From NCBI RefSeq assembly GCF_017599385.1, contig NZ_JAGFPK010000001.1:3603436-3667435 (forward strand): a stretch of DNA of 64,000 nucleotides, in the 5' to 3' direction. A program made the position numbers and the translations under genes. The first letter of the stretch is position 1, and each line of letters starts with the position of its first letter. Positions 1-7,708 of this stretch are shown here, one piece after another. The DNA comes from Ciceribacter sp. L1K22. Lineage in GTDB: Bacteria > Pseudomonadota > Alphaproteobacteria > Rhizobiales > Rhizobiaceae. Under the pieces are notes generated by a model that saw only the letters and a list, made by a program, of their open reading frames with translations, was not told the origin of the DNA and ran no database searches.

Positions 1-319
1 TGCGCGCGCCGGCCTTGTGCATTGGGTCACGCTCGGCGATTTCGATCGCCGCCTGGCGGGAGGCGGCGCGCACGATCACCAATCCCTCTCCCTCCCAGCG
101 TTCGCCGTCATCCGTCCACATCGGCCCAGCGGCAAACAGCAAGCCTTCCGCTTCCAAGCCGACCTGGAAGTCGAGATGCTCCTGCATATTGGCGAACACA
201 GGCCCAAGTCCGTTTACCGGCGTGGTGAAGATTGCGTAGAGCTGCTTTTGCAGCATAGCCTTGCTCGCTTCCAAAACCGCCCCTATCGGAACGGCTTGGG
301 GATTTTCCTCCTCGGTCAT
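1..319 (-). CDS. YCII-family protein (3' end beyond window)
   Basis: The leftward frame starts at ATG 319 and runs off the window edge, so only about 106 N-terminal residues are visible. The part from about residue 46 on resembles YCII-like proteins: an EHLDFQVGLEAEG segment, then a glycine-rich stretch (LLFAAGPMWTDDGE), a beta strand LVIVRAASRQAA and a DPMHKAGAR end. YCII domains are small ferredoxin-like folds related to muconolactone isomerase and often sit in aromatic degradation operons as isomerases or dehalogenases of unclear substrate. It starts 23 bases after the stop of the CoA transferase and is very likely co-transcribed with it. The catalytic role here is inference; only the fold assignment is supported by sequence. 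Confidence 0.6.
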   Translation of the reverse strand, partial: MTEEENPQAVPIGAVLEASKAMLQKQLYAIFTTPVNGLGPVFANMQEHLDFQVGLEAEGLLFAAGPMWTDDGERWEGEGLVIVRAASRQAAIEIAERDPMHKAGAR

Positions 320-341
320 CCGCGTTCTCCTTCCCGCCGGC

Positions 342-1487
342 TCAGCTTGCGCGACGCCGTTTCAATTCCTCGCGAATTTCATCGCCGTGTTGGTCCAGTG
401 TCGGCGGCGCCGAGACCTCGAATTCGGGTGCGCCATCAAAGCTGTACGGTGCCCGAACCGTTGTCGATTGGCCCTTTTCCGGATGCGTGATCGGCACCGC
501 CAGCCGAAGATGTCGGGCCTGAGGATCATCGAGCGCTTCATTTGCGTCGTAGGCTGGCGAGTGCGGTACTTCTTCCTTCAGGAGACGCTCGCACCAGACG
601 TCACGGCTTTCGGACTTGAAAACGGGAGTGAGGATATCGATCAGGTCATCCTGATGTTTGATCCGTTGCAATCGCTCCGCAAAGCGTGGATCGGCCGCGA
701 GCGTTTGTTGTCCCGTGGCGTTCAGCAGGCCTTCCCAGAACTTTGGCGGCGACGACATGTGAATTGCGATCCATTTTCCGTCGCTGCATTCGAAGGTGTA
801 GCTCTGCGACACGACCGGGCGCGATAGCGGACCCATGATCTCGCCCACGGCGTAGTAGTGTGTGAAACTGTCGAGATTGAAATGCGCCATGGCCTCCAGC
901 ATCGAGATGTCGAGGCGTCGTCCCTTCCCTGTCCGTGATCTTTCGAGCAGAGCTGCCATGATGCCCATCGCCGCGTATTGCCCGGTGATGGCATCTGCGA
1001 TCGCCGGACCGATGACGCGCGGATTTGTCGGGGGTGTCACGAGACGCAGAAAGCCGCTGGCCGCCTGTGCAACGGTGTCGAACGCCGGCCGGTCGCGCGA
1101 GGGGCCGCTTTGCCCGAAGCCGGAGATGGCGCAGTAGATCAGCGAGGGGCTGACCTTGCGCAGGTCTTCCTCTCCGCATCCGAGTTTCTCGGCCACGCCC
1201 GGCCGGAAGTTCTGGATGAAGACATCTGCCGTGGCGACCAGATCCCGAAATATCGCGAGATCGTCCGCTTTCGTCGTGTCGAGTGCGATCGAGCGCTTGT
1301 TGCGGTTGTAGGTCTGGTAGTGAGGCGAATAGAGGCCTCCTTTGAACGCCCGGAACGGATCTCCCGTTTCCGGCCTCTCGACCTTGATCACGTCGGCTCC
1401 GAGATCTGCCAGGTGCATGCTGGCGGCGGGACCGGTGATATAGGTTCCGAGCTCGACAACCCTTATATCTTTCAAGATTTTGACCAT
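342..1487 (-). CDS. CaiB/BaiF family (class III) CoA transferase
   Basis: A 381-residue protein of normal length for class III CoA transferases. The N terminus (LKDIRVVELGTYITGPAASM, then LADLGADVIKVERPETGDPFR) is the family signature. The middle contains LIYCAISGFGQSGP and DTVAQAASGF. The ADAITGQYAAMGIMAALLER segment carries D165, which by position matches the catalytic Asp of formyl-CoA transferase that forms the aspartyl-CoA anhydride. The enzyme should move CoA between carboxylic acids in the cytoplasm. It begins two bases after the stop of the citryl-CoA lyase-like gene and precedes a YCII gene, so the three form one leftward unit. Substrate is unknown; the pairing with a citryl-CoA lyase-type enzyme suggests it makes the thioester that enzyme cleaves (inference). 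Confidence 0.85.
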   Translation of the reverse strand: MVKILKDIRVVELGTYITGPAASMHLADLGADVIKVERPETGDPFRAFKGGLYSPHYQTYNRNKRSIALDTTKADDLAIFRDLVATADVFIQNFRPGVAEKLGCGEEDLRKVSPSLIYCAISGFGQSGPSRDRPAFDTVAQAASGFLRLVTPPTNPRVIGPAIADAITGQYAAMGIMAALLERSRTGKGRRLDISMLEAMAHFNLDSFTHYYAVGEIMGPLSRPVVSQSYTFECSDGKWIAIHMSSPPKFWEGLLNATGQQTLAADPRFAERLQRIKHQDDLIDILTPVFKSESRDVWCERLLKEEVPHSPAYDANEALDDPQARHLRLAVPITHPEKGQSTTVRAPYSFDGAPEFEVSAPPTLDQHGDEIREELKRRRAS

Positions 1488-1489
1488 CG

Positions 1490-2308
1490 TTATCGTCCCT
1501 TGTTTTGGTCGGCTGCCCTTGACGCCTGCGGACCGTCATAGGTGATCGCAAGGTCGGCATGATGGGACATGATGAAGCCGATCGATCTCAGGGATTCCTC
1601 ATAGAGATGCGCGGCAAGCCCGGCCGTGCGGGCCAGAAGCGGGACTGCCTTCAGCGCCTCCAGAGGCCAACCGGCATCCAGCATGACGGCGGGAATTGCG
1701 CCCGATACGTTGATGGGGAGCGGGCGCTCCATGATGACCGGCGAGTGCTTGGCCAGCGTACGCAGGGTTTCAACATGGCGGCCGCTAATGCCAAGACTGT
1801 CGGACAGCTCAAGCAGGCGATTAGCCCGGGGGTCTCCGCCGCTATGCTGCGGGTGTCCAAGTCCTGCAACCTTCTCGCGGGAAGCCTTGAGGCGTTTCAG
1901 GCTGCTTATCGCGGCGCCCTCGATCGCCGTTCCGCTCGCATCGGCCTCCGAAATAACCTTTGCAAGATAACGTCCGGCCGATTCCGAACTCCCCGCAACA
2001 ACACTGCCCATTCCGAGCAGACCGGCGGCGACCGCGCCCTGCCATGCTTCGGGTCCTGCGGCGAGCGTCATGCGTGCGGCCTGGACGCTGGGGACCAGGC
2101 CATGTTCGGCGATCGCAACAAGGCAGGCGTCCAGTATCTGACGCTGCGCATCGCTCGGGCGTTTTCCGATCACGAGCAGCCAGAAGTAGTCCGTAAATCC
2201 GATCTGGCCGATCAGTTCGTTGCACAGGTCCAATCCACGAACGGTGATTGTTTCAGCGTCCGAAGTGGCGATTGCGGTGTGGGCGTTGTCTTGTTTTCCT
2301 ATTCGCAT
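1490..2308 (-). CDS. Citrate synthase-superfamily lyase (citryl-CoA lyase-like)
   Basis: A 272-residue protein, much shorter than citrate synthase (about 430) but usual for stand-alone citryl-CoA lyase-like proteins. The C-terminal half has the superfamily core: GLGHPQHSGGDPRANRLLEL, matching the His and Asp region of citrate synthases, and SGAIPAVMLDAGWPLEALKA followed by ARTAGLAAHLYEE. The N-terminal part (ITVRGLDLCNELIGQIGFTDYFWLLVIG) also fits. The family cleaves citryl-CoA-type thioesters to acetyl-CoA and a 2-oxoacid. First gene of the leftward operon, divergent from the IclR regulator. Start ATG 2308 is preceded by GAGGAG. In an aromatic locus it may act on a ring-cleavage-derived tertiary alcohol rather than on citrate (inference). 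Confidence 0.75.
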   Translation of the reverse strand: MRIGKQDNAHTAIATSDAETITVRGLDLCNELIGQIGFTDYFWLLVIGKRPSDAQRQILDACLVAIAEHGLVPSVQAARMTLAAGPEAWQGAVAAGLLGMGSVVAGSSESAGRYLAKVISEADASGTAIEGAAISSLKRLKASREKVAGLGHPQHSGGDPRANRLLELSDSLGISGRHVETLRTLAKHSPVIMERPLPINVSGAIPAVMLDAGWPLEALKAVPLLARTAGLAAHLYEESLRSIGFIMSHHADLAITYDGPQASRAADQNKGR

Positions 2309-2568
2309 TGCGCTCCTCGTTTTCGCTGTGCGAAATAATTTCCTCTTGCCGAAAACGTTAGCAGCATTTATTTTGCCGTCAAGTCACGATCTCGGTTCCG
2401 GCTCTGGAGGTCGGACCGGGAGCGCTGCAGGGGAGATGAGCCTTACATGATCGAATTTCACGATCGCGTCGTTTGCCTGAGGGGGAAACAACACCCCGCA
2501 AAGTGCCGTGCGCTTTTCGTCGAACGCTCGTATGAACGGGGCTGATCGACGTGCAGGAGGCAACGACA
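2309..2568. promoter_or_regulatory. Divergent promoter region with candidate IclR operator
   Basis: This gap separates the leftward lyase operon from the rightward regulator. It contains an inverted repeat TTTCGC-TGT-GCGAAA at 2321-2335, 13 bases upstream of the lyase start codon. Reading leftward, a TTGACG hexamer near 2385-2390 is a reasonable -35 element for the lyase operon. IclR regulators commonly bind palindromes in divergent promoters, so the repeat is a candidate operator; binding is inference. No extra gene is apparent. Confidence 0.4.
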
Positions 2569-3375
2569 ATGATCTCGGGGGATACGGAGCGACCGGCGGA
2601 ATTCGTCGAAGCGCTGGCCAAGGGAATTGCAATTCTGGAATGTTTCGACGTCTCTCACCCGGAGATGACGCTCAGCGAAGTCGCAAAGCGGGTGGGTCTG
2701 TCTCCAGCCGCGGCGCGGAGGAGCCTTCTGACGCTACAGGCGCTTGGCTATGTGCAGCAGACCGGCAAGCGTTTTCACCTTCGGCCGAAGATCATGACGC
2801 TTGGGTCCTCGTTCTATTTCTCGGCCCGCATAGAGGAGGTTCTGCAGCCCGATCTTCGCGAACTCGTGGAGAAGTTCGGTGACGCGTCGTCGGCCGGAAC
2901 ACTTGACGGTGAGGATGTAATCTACGTGGCGCACGTATCGGTTCAGCGCGCTCGCCGCGCCGCAGCCGTCATGGGCGCGCGCTATCCGGCCTATGCCACG
3001 TCTCTGGGCCGAGTTCTGCTTGCAGGGCTGACGGACGACGGTCTCGACCGGTATCTGGAGAAGGTTCGTCCGAAGGCGCTGACATCGCGCACCATCACCG
3101 ATACGGACACCCTGCGCCGCGAGATCCTCGTCGTTCGCGAAACGGGTTACGCCACGACAGTCGATCAGCTCGACTACGGGATTACCGCCCTCGCGGTCCC
3201 CATCCGCAACATGGAAGGTCGCACGATCGCGGCGCTGAATACCTCTGGCTACACGGGGATGGTGACGCCGGAGGCATTGGTCGCCGAGCGGCTGCCAGCC
3301 CTGCGACAGGCGGCATCCCACATCGCGCACGCCATCACTCGATACCCGGTCCTGCAATCCATCATAGGGACCTGA
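2569..3375 (+). CDS. IclR family transcriptional regulator (PcaR/PobR-like)
   Basis: About 268 residues. The winged helix-turn-helix is at residues 12-75 (VEALAKGIAILECF, then MTLSEVAKRVGLSPAAARRSLLTLQALGYVQQ). The effector domain follows (GTLDGEDVIYVAHV, ARYPAYATSLGRVLLAGL, TVDQLDYGITALAVPI). The motif FVEALAKGIAIL is typical of the PcaR/PcaU/PobR branch, which controls protocatechuate and hydroxybenzoate pathways. The frame is open from GTG 2551, but ATG 2569 is preferred because AGGAGG lies 8 bases upstream of it. It is divergent from the lyase operon and 37 bases before the amidohydrolase, so it probably controls both arms in response to an aromatic acid. Confidence 0.88.
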   Translation: MISGDTERPAEFVEALAKGIAILECFDVSHPEMTLSEVAKRVGLSPAAARRSLLTLQALGYVQQTGKRFHLRPKIMTLGSSFYFSARIEEVLQPDLRELVEKFGDASSAGTLDGEDVIYVAHVSVQRARRAAAVMGARYPAYATSLGRVLLAGLTDDGLDRYLEKVRPKALTSRTITDTDTLRREILVVRETGYATTVDQLDYGITALAVPIRNMEGRTIAALNTSGYTGMVTPEALVAERLPALRQAASHIAHAITRYPVLQSIIGT

Positions 3376-3412
3376 CGACGAAAGAACGCAACACGGCCAG
3401 GGAGGAAGAGCC

Positions 3413-4891
3413 ATGTGCAGACTTTGTAAAAATGAAAACCAGTCGCCCTGCCCTACGCGCTTTGAGGCCAGCGCAGCGGAAGGATTTTCGAAATCGGTCG
3501 CTGCCCAGGCCGCGGCGGAGGCCAGTCTGCCAAAAGGTATCGGGCAGCCTGGTCGCAGAACATTGATCAAGGGTGGTGTAGTCCTGCCGATGGACGACCA
3601 GATCGGCAATTTCGAACGCGCCGATATCCTTCTTGAGGGCTCGAAAATTGTCGCGGTGGGCCCGGCCCTTGCATCCGACGATGCCGCTGTGATCGACGCG
3701 GGCGGCAAGATCGTCATGCCTGGCTTCGTCGATACCCACCATCATCAATTCGAAACGGCACTACGCGGCCATCTCGCCAATGGCATCCTGATCAATGACG
3801 GCCGGCCGGAGTCGCGCTCGAACTATTACGAGACGATTCTGCAGAAGTTCTCGATGGTCTATCGTCCGGACGACGTCTACATCAACGAGCTCTTCGGCTC
3901 GCTGTCGCAGCTCGATGCCGGTGTGACGACGGTGATGGATGTCAGCCAGATTCATCATTCCCCCGAGCACTCCGACGCCGCGATCGAGGGACTGCGCGAT
4001 GCCGGCCGTCGTGCGGTGTTCGGCTACTTCGAGGGTTGGGGTGAGAAATCCGCCTATCCGGGCGACGCAAGGCGTATCCGCGAAACGTATTTTTCGTCGG
4101 ACAACCAACTTCTGACCATGGTCATGGGCGGTGAGATCTATATCCCAGGCTATGAGGAGGCCTGGCGGATCGGCCGGGAGTTGGGCATCCCGATTGCGCT
4201 TCATGTCGTCGGCACGTTCGGTATGCAGCCCACTTTCGACGAACTGGGTGCCAAGGGATTGTTCGGGCCGGACAACATCTTCATCCACATGACGGGCATG
4301 TCCGAGCAAGGCTGGAAATATGCGGCCGACGCAGGGTCTCACGTATCGCTTTCCGTGCCGATCGAGATGCAGATGCGTCACGGCACCCCGCCGCTGCAGA
4401 CCTCGATCGATCTCGGGATGAGCATTTCGCTCTCCACCGACGTCGAATGCACGATGACGGCCGATTTTTTCACGCAGATGCGCAGCTTCGTCACGCTTCA
4501 GCGCATGGAAGCGAATGCGAAAGCGCTCGCTGGTGAGGAGTATCCGAGACTTGCCACCGCAAACGACGCGCTGCGCACGGCAACGATCGGTGGTGCGCGC
4601 GGCCTGAAGCTCGACCACAAGATCGGATCGCTGACGCCCGGCAAGGAAGCCGACATCATTTTGCTGAGTGCGGACGCGCTCAACGTCGCGCCGCTCAACA
4701 GTGCCGCCGGAGCCGTCGTCACCTTGATGGAGCGCTCGAACGTCGACGCCGTTCTGGTCGCCGGCAAGGTGAAGAAGTGGGACGGACAGTTGCTCGGCTT
4801 CGACATCGACCGATTGCGGCATGAGATCGAGAAGAGCCGGGACTACCTGTTCGAAACGGCCGGTATCGAACGCGATCTCTTTGCAGACTGA
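3413..4891 (+). CDS. TRZ/ATZ-type amidohydrolase (deaminase-like)
   Basis: A 492-residue metal-dependent hydrolase. The amidohydrolase core starts near residue 50 (LIKGGVVLPMDD, ILLEGSKIVAVG). The metal motif is MPGFVDTHHHQFE with H109 and H111; IALHVVG supplies a further His and SLSTDVECTM the late Asp. The C-terminal IGSLTPGKEADIILL strand is diagnostic of the cytosine deaminase/atrazine hydrolase branch, which removes amino or other leaving groups from rings. Unusually, the first 45 residues are an extension beginning MCRLCKNENQSPCP, with a CxxC pair. The start is well supported by AGGGAGGAAG just upstream. It precedes the LigB gene by 79 bases. A ring deamination before ring cleavage is a reasonable hypothesis; substrate unknown. 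Confidence 0.82.
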   Translation: MCRLCKNENQSPCPTRFEASAAEGFSKSVAAQAAAEASLPKGIGQPGRRTLIKGGVVLPMDDQIGNFERADILLEGSKIVAVGPALASDDAAVIDAGGKIVMPGFVDTHHHQFETALRGHLANGILINDGRPESRSNYYETILQKFSMVYRPDDVYINELFGSLSQLDAGVTTVMDVSQIHHSPEHSDAAIEGLRDAGRRAVFGYFEGWGEKSAYPGDARRIRETYFSSDNQLLTMVMGGEIYIPGYEEAWRIGRELGIPIALHVVGTFGMQPTFDELGAKGLFGPDNIFIHMTGMSEQGWKYAADAGSHVSLSVPIEMQMRHGTPPLQTSIDLGMSISLSTDVECTMTADFFTQMRSFVTLQRMEANAKALAGEEYPRLATANDALRTATIGGARGLKLDHKIGSLTPGKEADIILLSADALNVAPLNSAAGAVVTLMERSNVDAVLVAGKVKKWDGQLLGFDIDRLRHEIEKSRDYLFETAGIERDLFAD

Positions 4892-4970
4892 CTGACAGCC
4901 GTCGCGCGACCCAGCGCGCGCCGGCATTCGAAAGGCGCGAGGAGCGCCATCATCTTGAGGGAGAAGAACC

Positions 4971-5831
4971 TTGGCAAAACTTGTTGCGACGCTCGCGTCG
5001 ACCCACCATCCGTTTTACCTGAAGGCAACCACCGCGCCGCCGGAGCAGCAAATGCCGCAGGCGCCCGAATGGAAGCGCAAGATCGAGGCCTATCGGGAAA
5101 CGCTGGCAAAAACGGAGCCGGACATCCTGGTGATGGTGGGGTCTGACCACTTCCACCAGATATTCCTCGACAATTGCCCGCAGTTCCTGATTGGCAAGGC
5201 CCCCCGCTACGACGCAACCTTCTACAACGAGGAGCGGGAGTTCGGCATTCCCAAATACGTGCTTGATGGCGACGAGGATATGTCCCGCTTCATGCATCAG
5301 TCCCTGATGGACCAGAATTTCGATTTCGCCTTTTCCAACGAGTTGAAGATCGATCACTCGATCATCTGCCCGATCATCACCGTACGTCCGCAAAACGATC
5401 TGCCAGTCGTGCCGATCTACACCAATATTTTCGCCCCGCCGCTGCATTCGCCGCGCCGTTTCTACGATCTGGGACGCGCGATCCGCAAGGCGATCGATGA
5501 CTATCCGTCCGACAAACGCGTGGCGGCAATCGGCACCGGGCATCTCTCGCTGGAACTCGGCGGTCCCCGCCAGTTCATGGAGACGGGGCCGGATCCGGCC
5601 TTCGACCGACAGGCAATCGAATGGCTGCGCGCGGGCGACATCGATTCCATTCTCGCCAATGTCACGCACAAGAGCATGGAAGGGAGCGGCAACGCCACCC
5701 ACGGCTTCCTCAACTTCATCCTCATGCTCGGCATAGCCGGTCCGGAAGGGGCCGATTACGTCGACAATCTCGACCTTTTCCACACGATGGAAGCCTATTT
5801 CACCTGGTATCCGAAGGAGCAGGCGGCATGA
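4971..5831 (+). CDS. Class III extradiol ring-cleavage dioxygenase, LigB-type catalytic subunit
   Basis: A 286-residue LigB-superfamily protein. Relative to protocatechuate 4,5-dioxygenase beta subunit, the non-haem iron ligands fit well: THHPFY (His12/13), GSDHFH (His60) and SMEGSG (Glu237), and GTGHLSLEL carries His191 in the place of the catalytic His195. It should open a catechol-type ring next to a hydroxyl, using O2 and Fe(II). The start is TTG 4971, preceded by GAGGGAG; no ATG fits the N terminus. Its stop overlaps the LigA start by four bases (ATGA), so the subunits are translationally coupled. The true substrate (protocatechuate, gallate or an N-derived catechol) is not visible. Confidence 0.87.
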   Translation: MAKLVATLASTHHPFYLKATTAPPEQQMPQAPEWKRKIEAYRETLAKTEPDILVMVGSDHFHQIFLDNCPQFLIGKAPRYDATFYNEEREFGIPKYVLDGDEDMSRFMHQSLMDQNFDFAFSNELKIDHSIICPIITVRPQNDLPVVPIYTNIFAPPLHSPRRFYDLGRAIRKAIDDYPSDKRVAAIGTGHLSLELGGPRQFMETGPDPAFDRQAIEWLRAGDIDSILANVTHKSMEGSGNATHGFLNFILMLGIAGPEGADYVDNLDLFHTMEAYFTWYPKEQAA

Positions 5832-6199
5832 GCAAATACTACGTCAACAAATTCCTTTATACGGTGGATCGCGATCCGGAGTACCTGAAGCGTTACACCG
5901 AGGACCCGAAGAGCTTCGTGGCAACCTGGGAACAGTCGATCGGGCCGAAACTTCTTGGCAACGAGGTGGAAGCATCCAGCGTGCATCTCCTCACGGACAA
6001 GGAGCGAGAGGCACTCGTCAACCACGACTTTGTCGCTTTGTTCGAGATGGGTGCGCATTTCTTCCTGAACCTGACGCTCTTCATCGGGATCTATGACGAA
6101 CCCTATTTCAACAAAGCCGGCCCCCTCGCCTTCCAAAGGGAATTTGCCGCCAAGCTGCAACACTGGCGCGACCGGCCATACCCGTCCGTCGAAACGTGA
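5828..6199 (+). CDS. LigA-type small subunit of extradiol dioxygenase
   Basis: A 123-residue all-alpha protein. It has the LigA-type pattern: YYVNKFLYTVDRDPEYLKRY at the N terminus, then LLTDKEREALVNHDFVALFEMGAHFFLNLTLF, where the helices cap the active site of LigB in the alpha2-beta2 enzyme. LigA subunits are non-catalytic lids that shape substrate binding. ATG 5828 overlaps the ligB stop. The stop at 6199 is followed within 18 bases by a strong hairpin, so this is the last gene of the rightward operon. The separate LigA and LigB chains match protocatechuate 4,5-dioxygenase rather than the fused gallate dioxygenases. Confidence 0.82.
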   Translation: MSKYYVNKFLYTVDRDPEYLKRYTEDPKSFVATWEQSIGPKLLGNEVEASSVHLLTDKEREALVNHDFVALFEMGAHFFLNLTLFIGIYDEPYFNKAGPLAFQREFAAKLQHWRDRPYPSVET

Positions 6200-6216
6200 A
6201 ATCAACATTCGTCACC

Positions 6217-6243
6217 CGCAAGGCGATCCAGCATCGCCTTGCG
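6217..6243 (+). terminator. Hairpin terminator after ligA
   Basis: A perfect 11-bp stem (CGCAAGGCGAT and its complement) with a five-base loop CCAGC lies 18 bases past the ligA stop. The downstream tract is only moderately T-rich (GGCTTTCTCTC), so termination may be partial. It separates the catabolic operon from repABC. Confidence 0.6.
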
Positions 6244-6360
6244 TGCGGCTTTCTCTCGCTCGCGCTTCACCTCTGAAGTCTCGATCAGCCCTGCCCGCTT
6301 TGATACTGCGCCGGCACTGTGGCGCCGGAACCCGCCCGGCGATCGCGCCGCAAAAGCGCA

Positions 6361-6467
6361 TTTGCGGTCACGAATTTATTTTTCTTGTCACGAATCGGGA
6401 ATCGGGCGAGTGTCACGATAATTCTGTATTTTGACCGAAATTATCGTGACTGGGCCTGGAGCTCCTG
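6361..6467 (+). promoter_or_regulatory. repABC control region with GTCACGA repeats and palindrome
   Basis: Just before repA is a perfect 12-bp inverted repeat, GTCACGATAATT at 6412-6423 and its complement at 6439-6450, with a 15-base spacer. Two more copies of the half-site core, GTCACGAAT, occur in direct orientation at 6367-6375 and 6387-6395. The region is AT-rich compared with its surroundings. In repABC plasmids RepA, helped by RepB, represses the operon from an operator close to the promoter, so this is the best candidate. Function is inferred from position and symmetry. Confidence 0.6.
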
Positions 6468-7655
6468 ATGAACGTGAAAACGGCCACTTCCGAAAAAGTA
6501 TCGAGCTTTGCCGATACGATACTGGACCAGGGCAGCGACATCTCCTCGAAACTGGACATGCTGCGGCAGGTCAAGTTTCCTCCCAATGCCCAGAAAACCC
6601 TGCGGCAGTTCTCGCTGGCCGAGGTTGCGGAGTTCGTGGGCGTTTCGCAAAGCTATCTTAAGAAACTGCATCTGCAAGGCAAGGGCGTGGAGCCTACGAC
6701 GACTTCAACGGGGCGCCGCTATTACACCGCTTCACAAATCGATGAGTTGCGCGCGCTGCTTGATCGTGTGCCTCGGCGCCAGGCGCACGAGAAACTGCAG
6801 GTCATTGCTGTCGTGAACTTCAAAGGCGGGTCTGGGAAGACGACCACGTCGGCCCATCTTGCCCAGTATCTCGCGCTCCGGGGATTTCGCACGCTTGCCG
6901 TTGATCTTGACCCACAGGCATCGCTGACGGCGCTTTACGGCATTCAGCCGGAGCTCGACAACAAACCGTCCTTTTACGAGTCGTTGCGCTACGACGAGAA
7001 CCGTAAGTCGATCGTCGACATCATCCAGCCAACGAACTTCCCCAACCTGGACGTGGTGCCGGCAAACCTGGAACTCCAGGAATACGAATACGAGACGCCG
7101 ATCGCCATGCAGCGCAAGGATTCAAGCGCCGGCAAGCTGTTCTACACGCGGATCGGCCAGGCGCTGGAGGAGGTCGACGATCGCTACGACGTCGTGGTCG
7201 TGGATTGCCCTCCCCAGCTTGGCTATCTGACGCTGACCGCGCTGACGGCGGCGACATCGGTGTTGATCACCGTTCATCCGCAGATGCTCGATATCATGTC
7301 CATGTCGCAGTTTTTGCTGATGCTCGGGGATATCCTGAAAAGCGTGGAGCAAGTCGGCGTCAATGTTTCGCTCGACTGGTTCCGGTATCTGATCACTCGT
7401 TATGAGCCAACCGACATCCCGCAGCAGCAGATGGTGGGCTTCATGCAGTCCATGTTCGCGCAGCAGATGATGAAGAACCACATGGTCAAGTCGACCGCCG
7501 TGTCCGACGCCGGGCTGACCAAGCAAAGTCTCTATGAAGTCGAGAAGTCGCAGTTCACGGCCTCGACATACGACCGCGCCCGCGAGTCCATGGATGCCGT
7601 GAACGCCGAAGTCGTGGATCTGATGAATGCTGCCTGGGGAAGACGCAATGGCTAA
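6468..7655 (+). CDS. repA: Plasmid partition ATPase and repressor RepA
   Basis: A 395-residue ParA-type ATPase of standard RepA length. Residues about 48-75 form a MerR-like/HTH segment (FSLAEVAEFVGVSQSYLKKLHLQGKG) used in operator binding. The deviant Walker A is KGGSGKTTT starting at K119, followed by LAVDLDPQASLT and the VVVDCPPQLGYLTLTAL switch region. It segregates plasmid copies with RepB and the centromere, and represses its own operon. ATG 6468 follows the palindromic control region directly. repB begins about 50 bases after its stop and repC follows, giving the canonical repABC order. Confidence 0.95.
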   Translation: MNVKTATSEKVSSFADTILDQGSDISSKLDMLRQVKFPPNAQKTLRQFSLAEVAEFVGVSQSYLKKLHLQGKGVEPTTTSTGRRYYTASQIDELRALLDRVPRRQAHEKLQVIAVVNFKGGSGKTTTSAHLAQYLALRGFRTLAVDLDPQASLTALYGIQPELDNKPSFYESLRYDENRKSIVDIIQPTNFPNLDVVPANLELQEYEYETPIAMQRKDSSAGKLFYTRIGQALEEVDDRYDVVVVDCPPQLGYLTLTALTAATSVLITVHPQMLDIMSMSQFLLMLGDILKSVEQVGVNVSLDWFRYLITRYEPTDIPQQQMVGFMQSMFAQQMMKNHMVKSTAVSDAGLTKQSLYEVEKSQFTASTYDRARESMDAVNAEVVDLMNAAWGRRNG

Positions 7656-7708
7656 CTTCGCCAAGTTCGCCAGGATCTGGTCGGTCAGCACCGAGAATGA
7701 GGTATACC

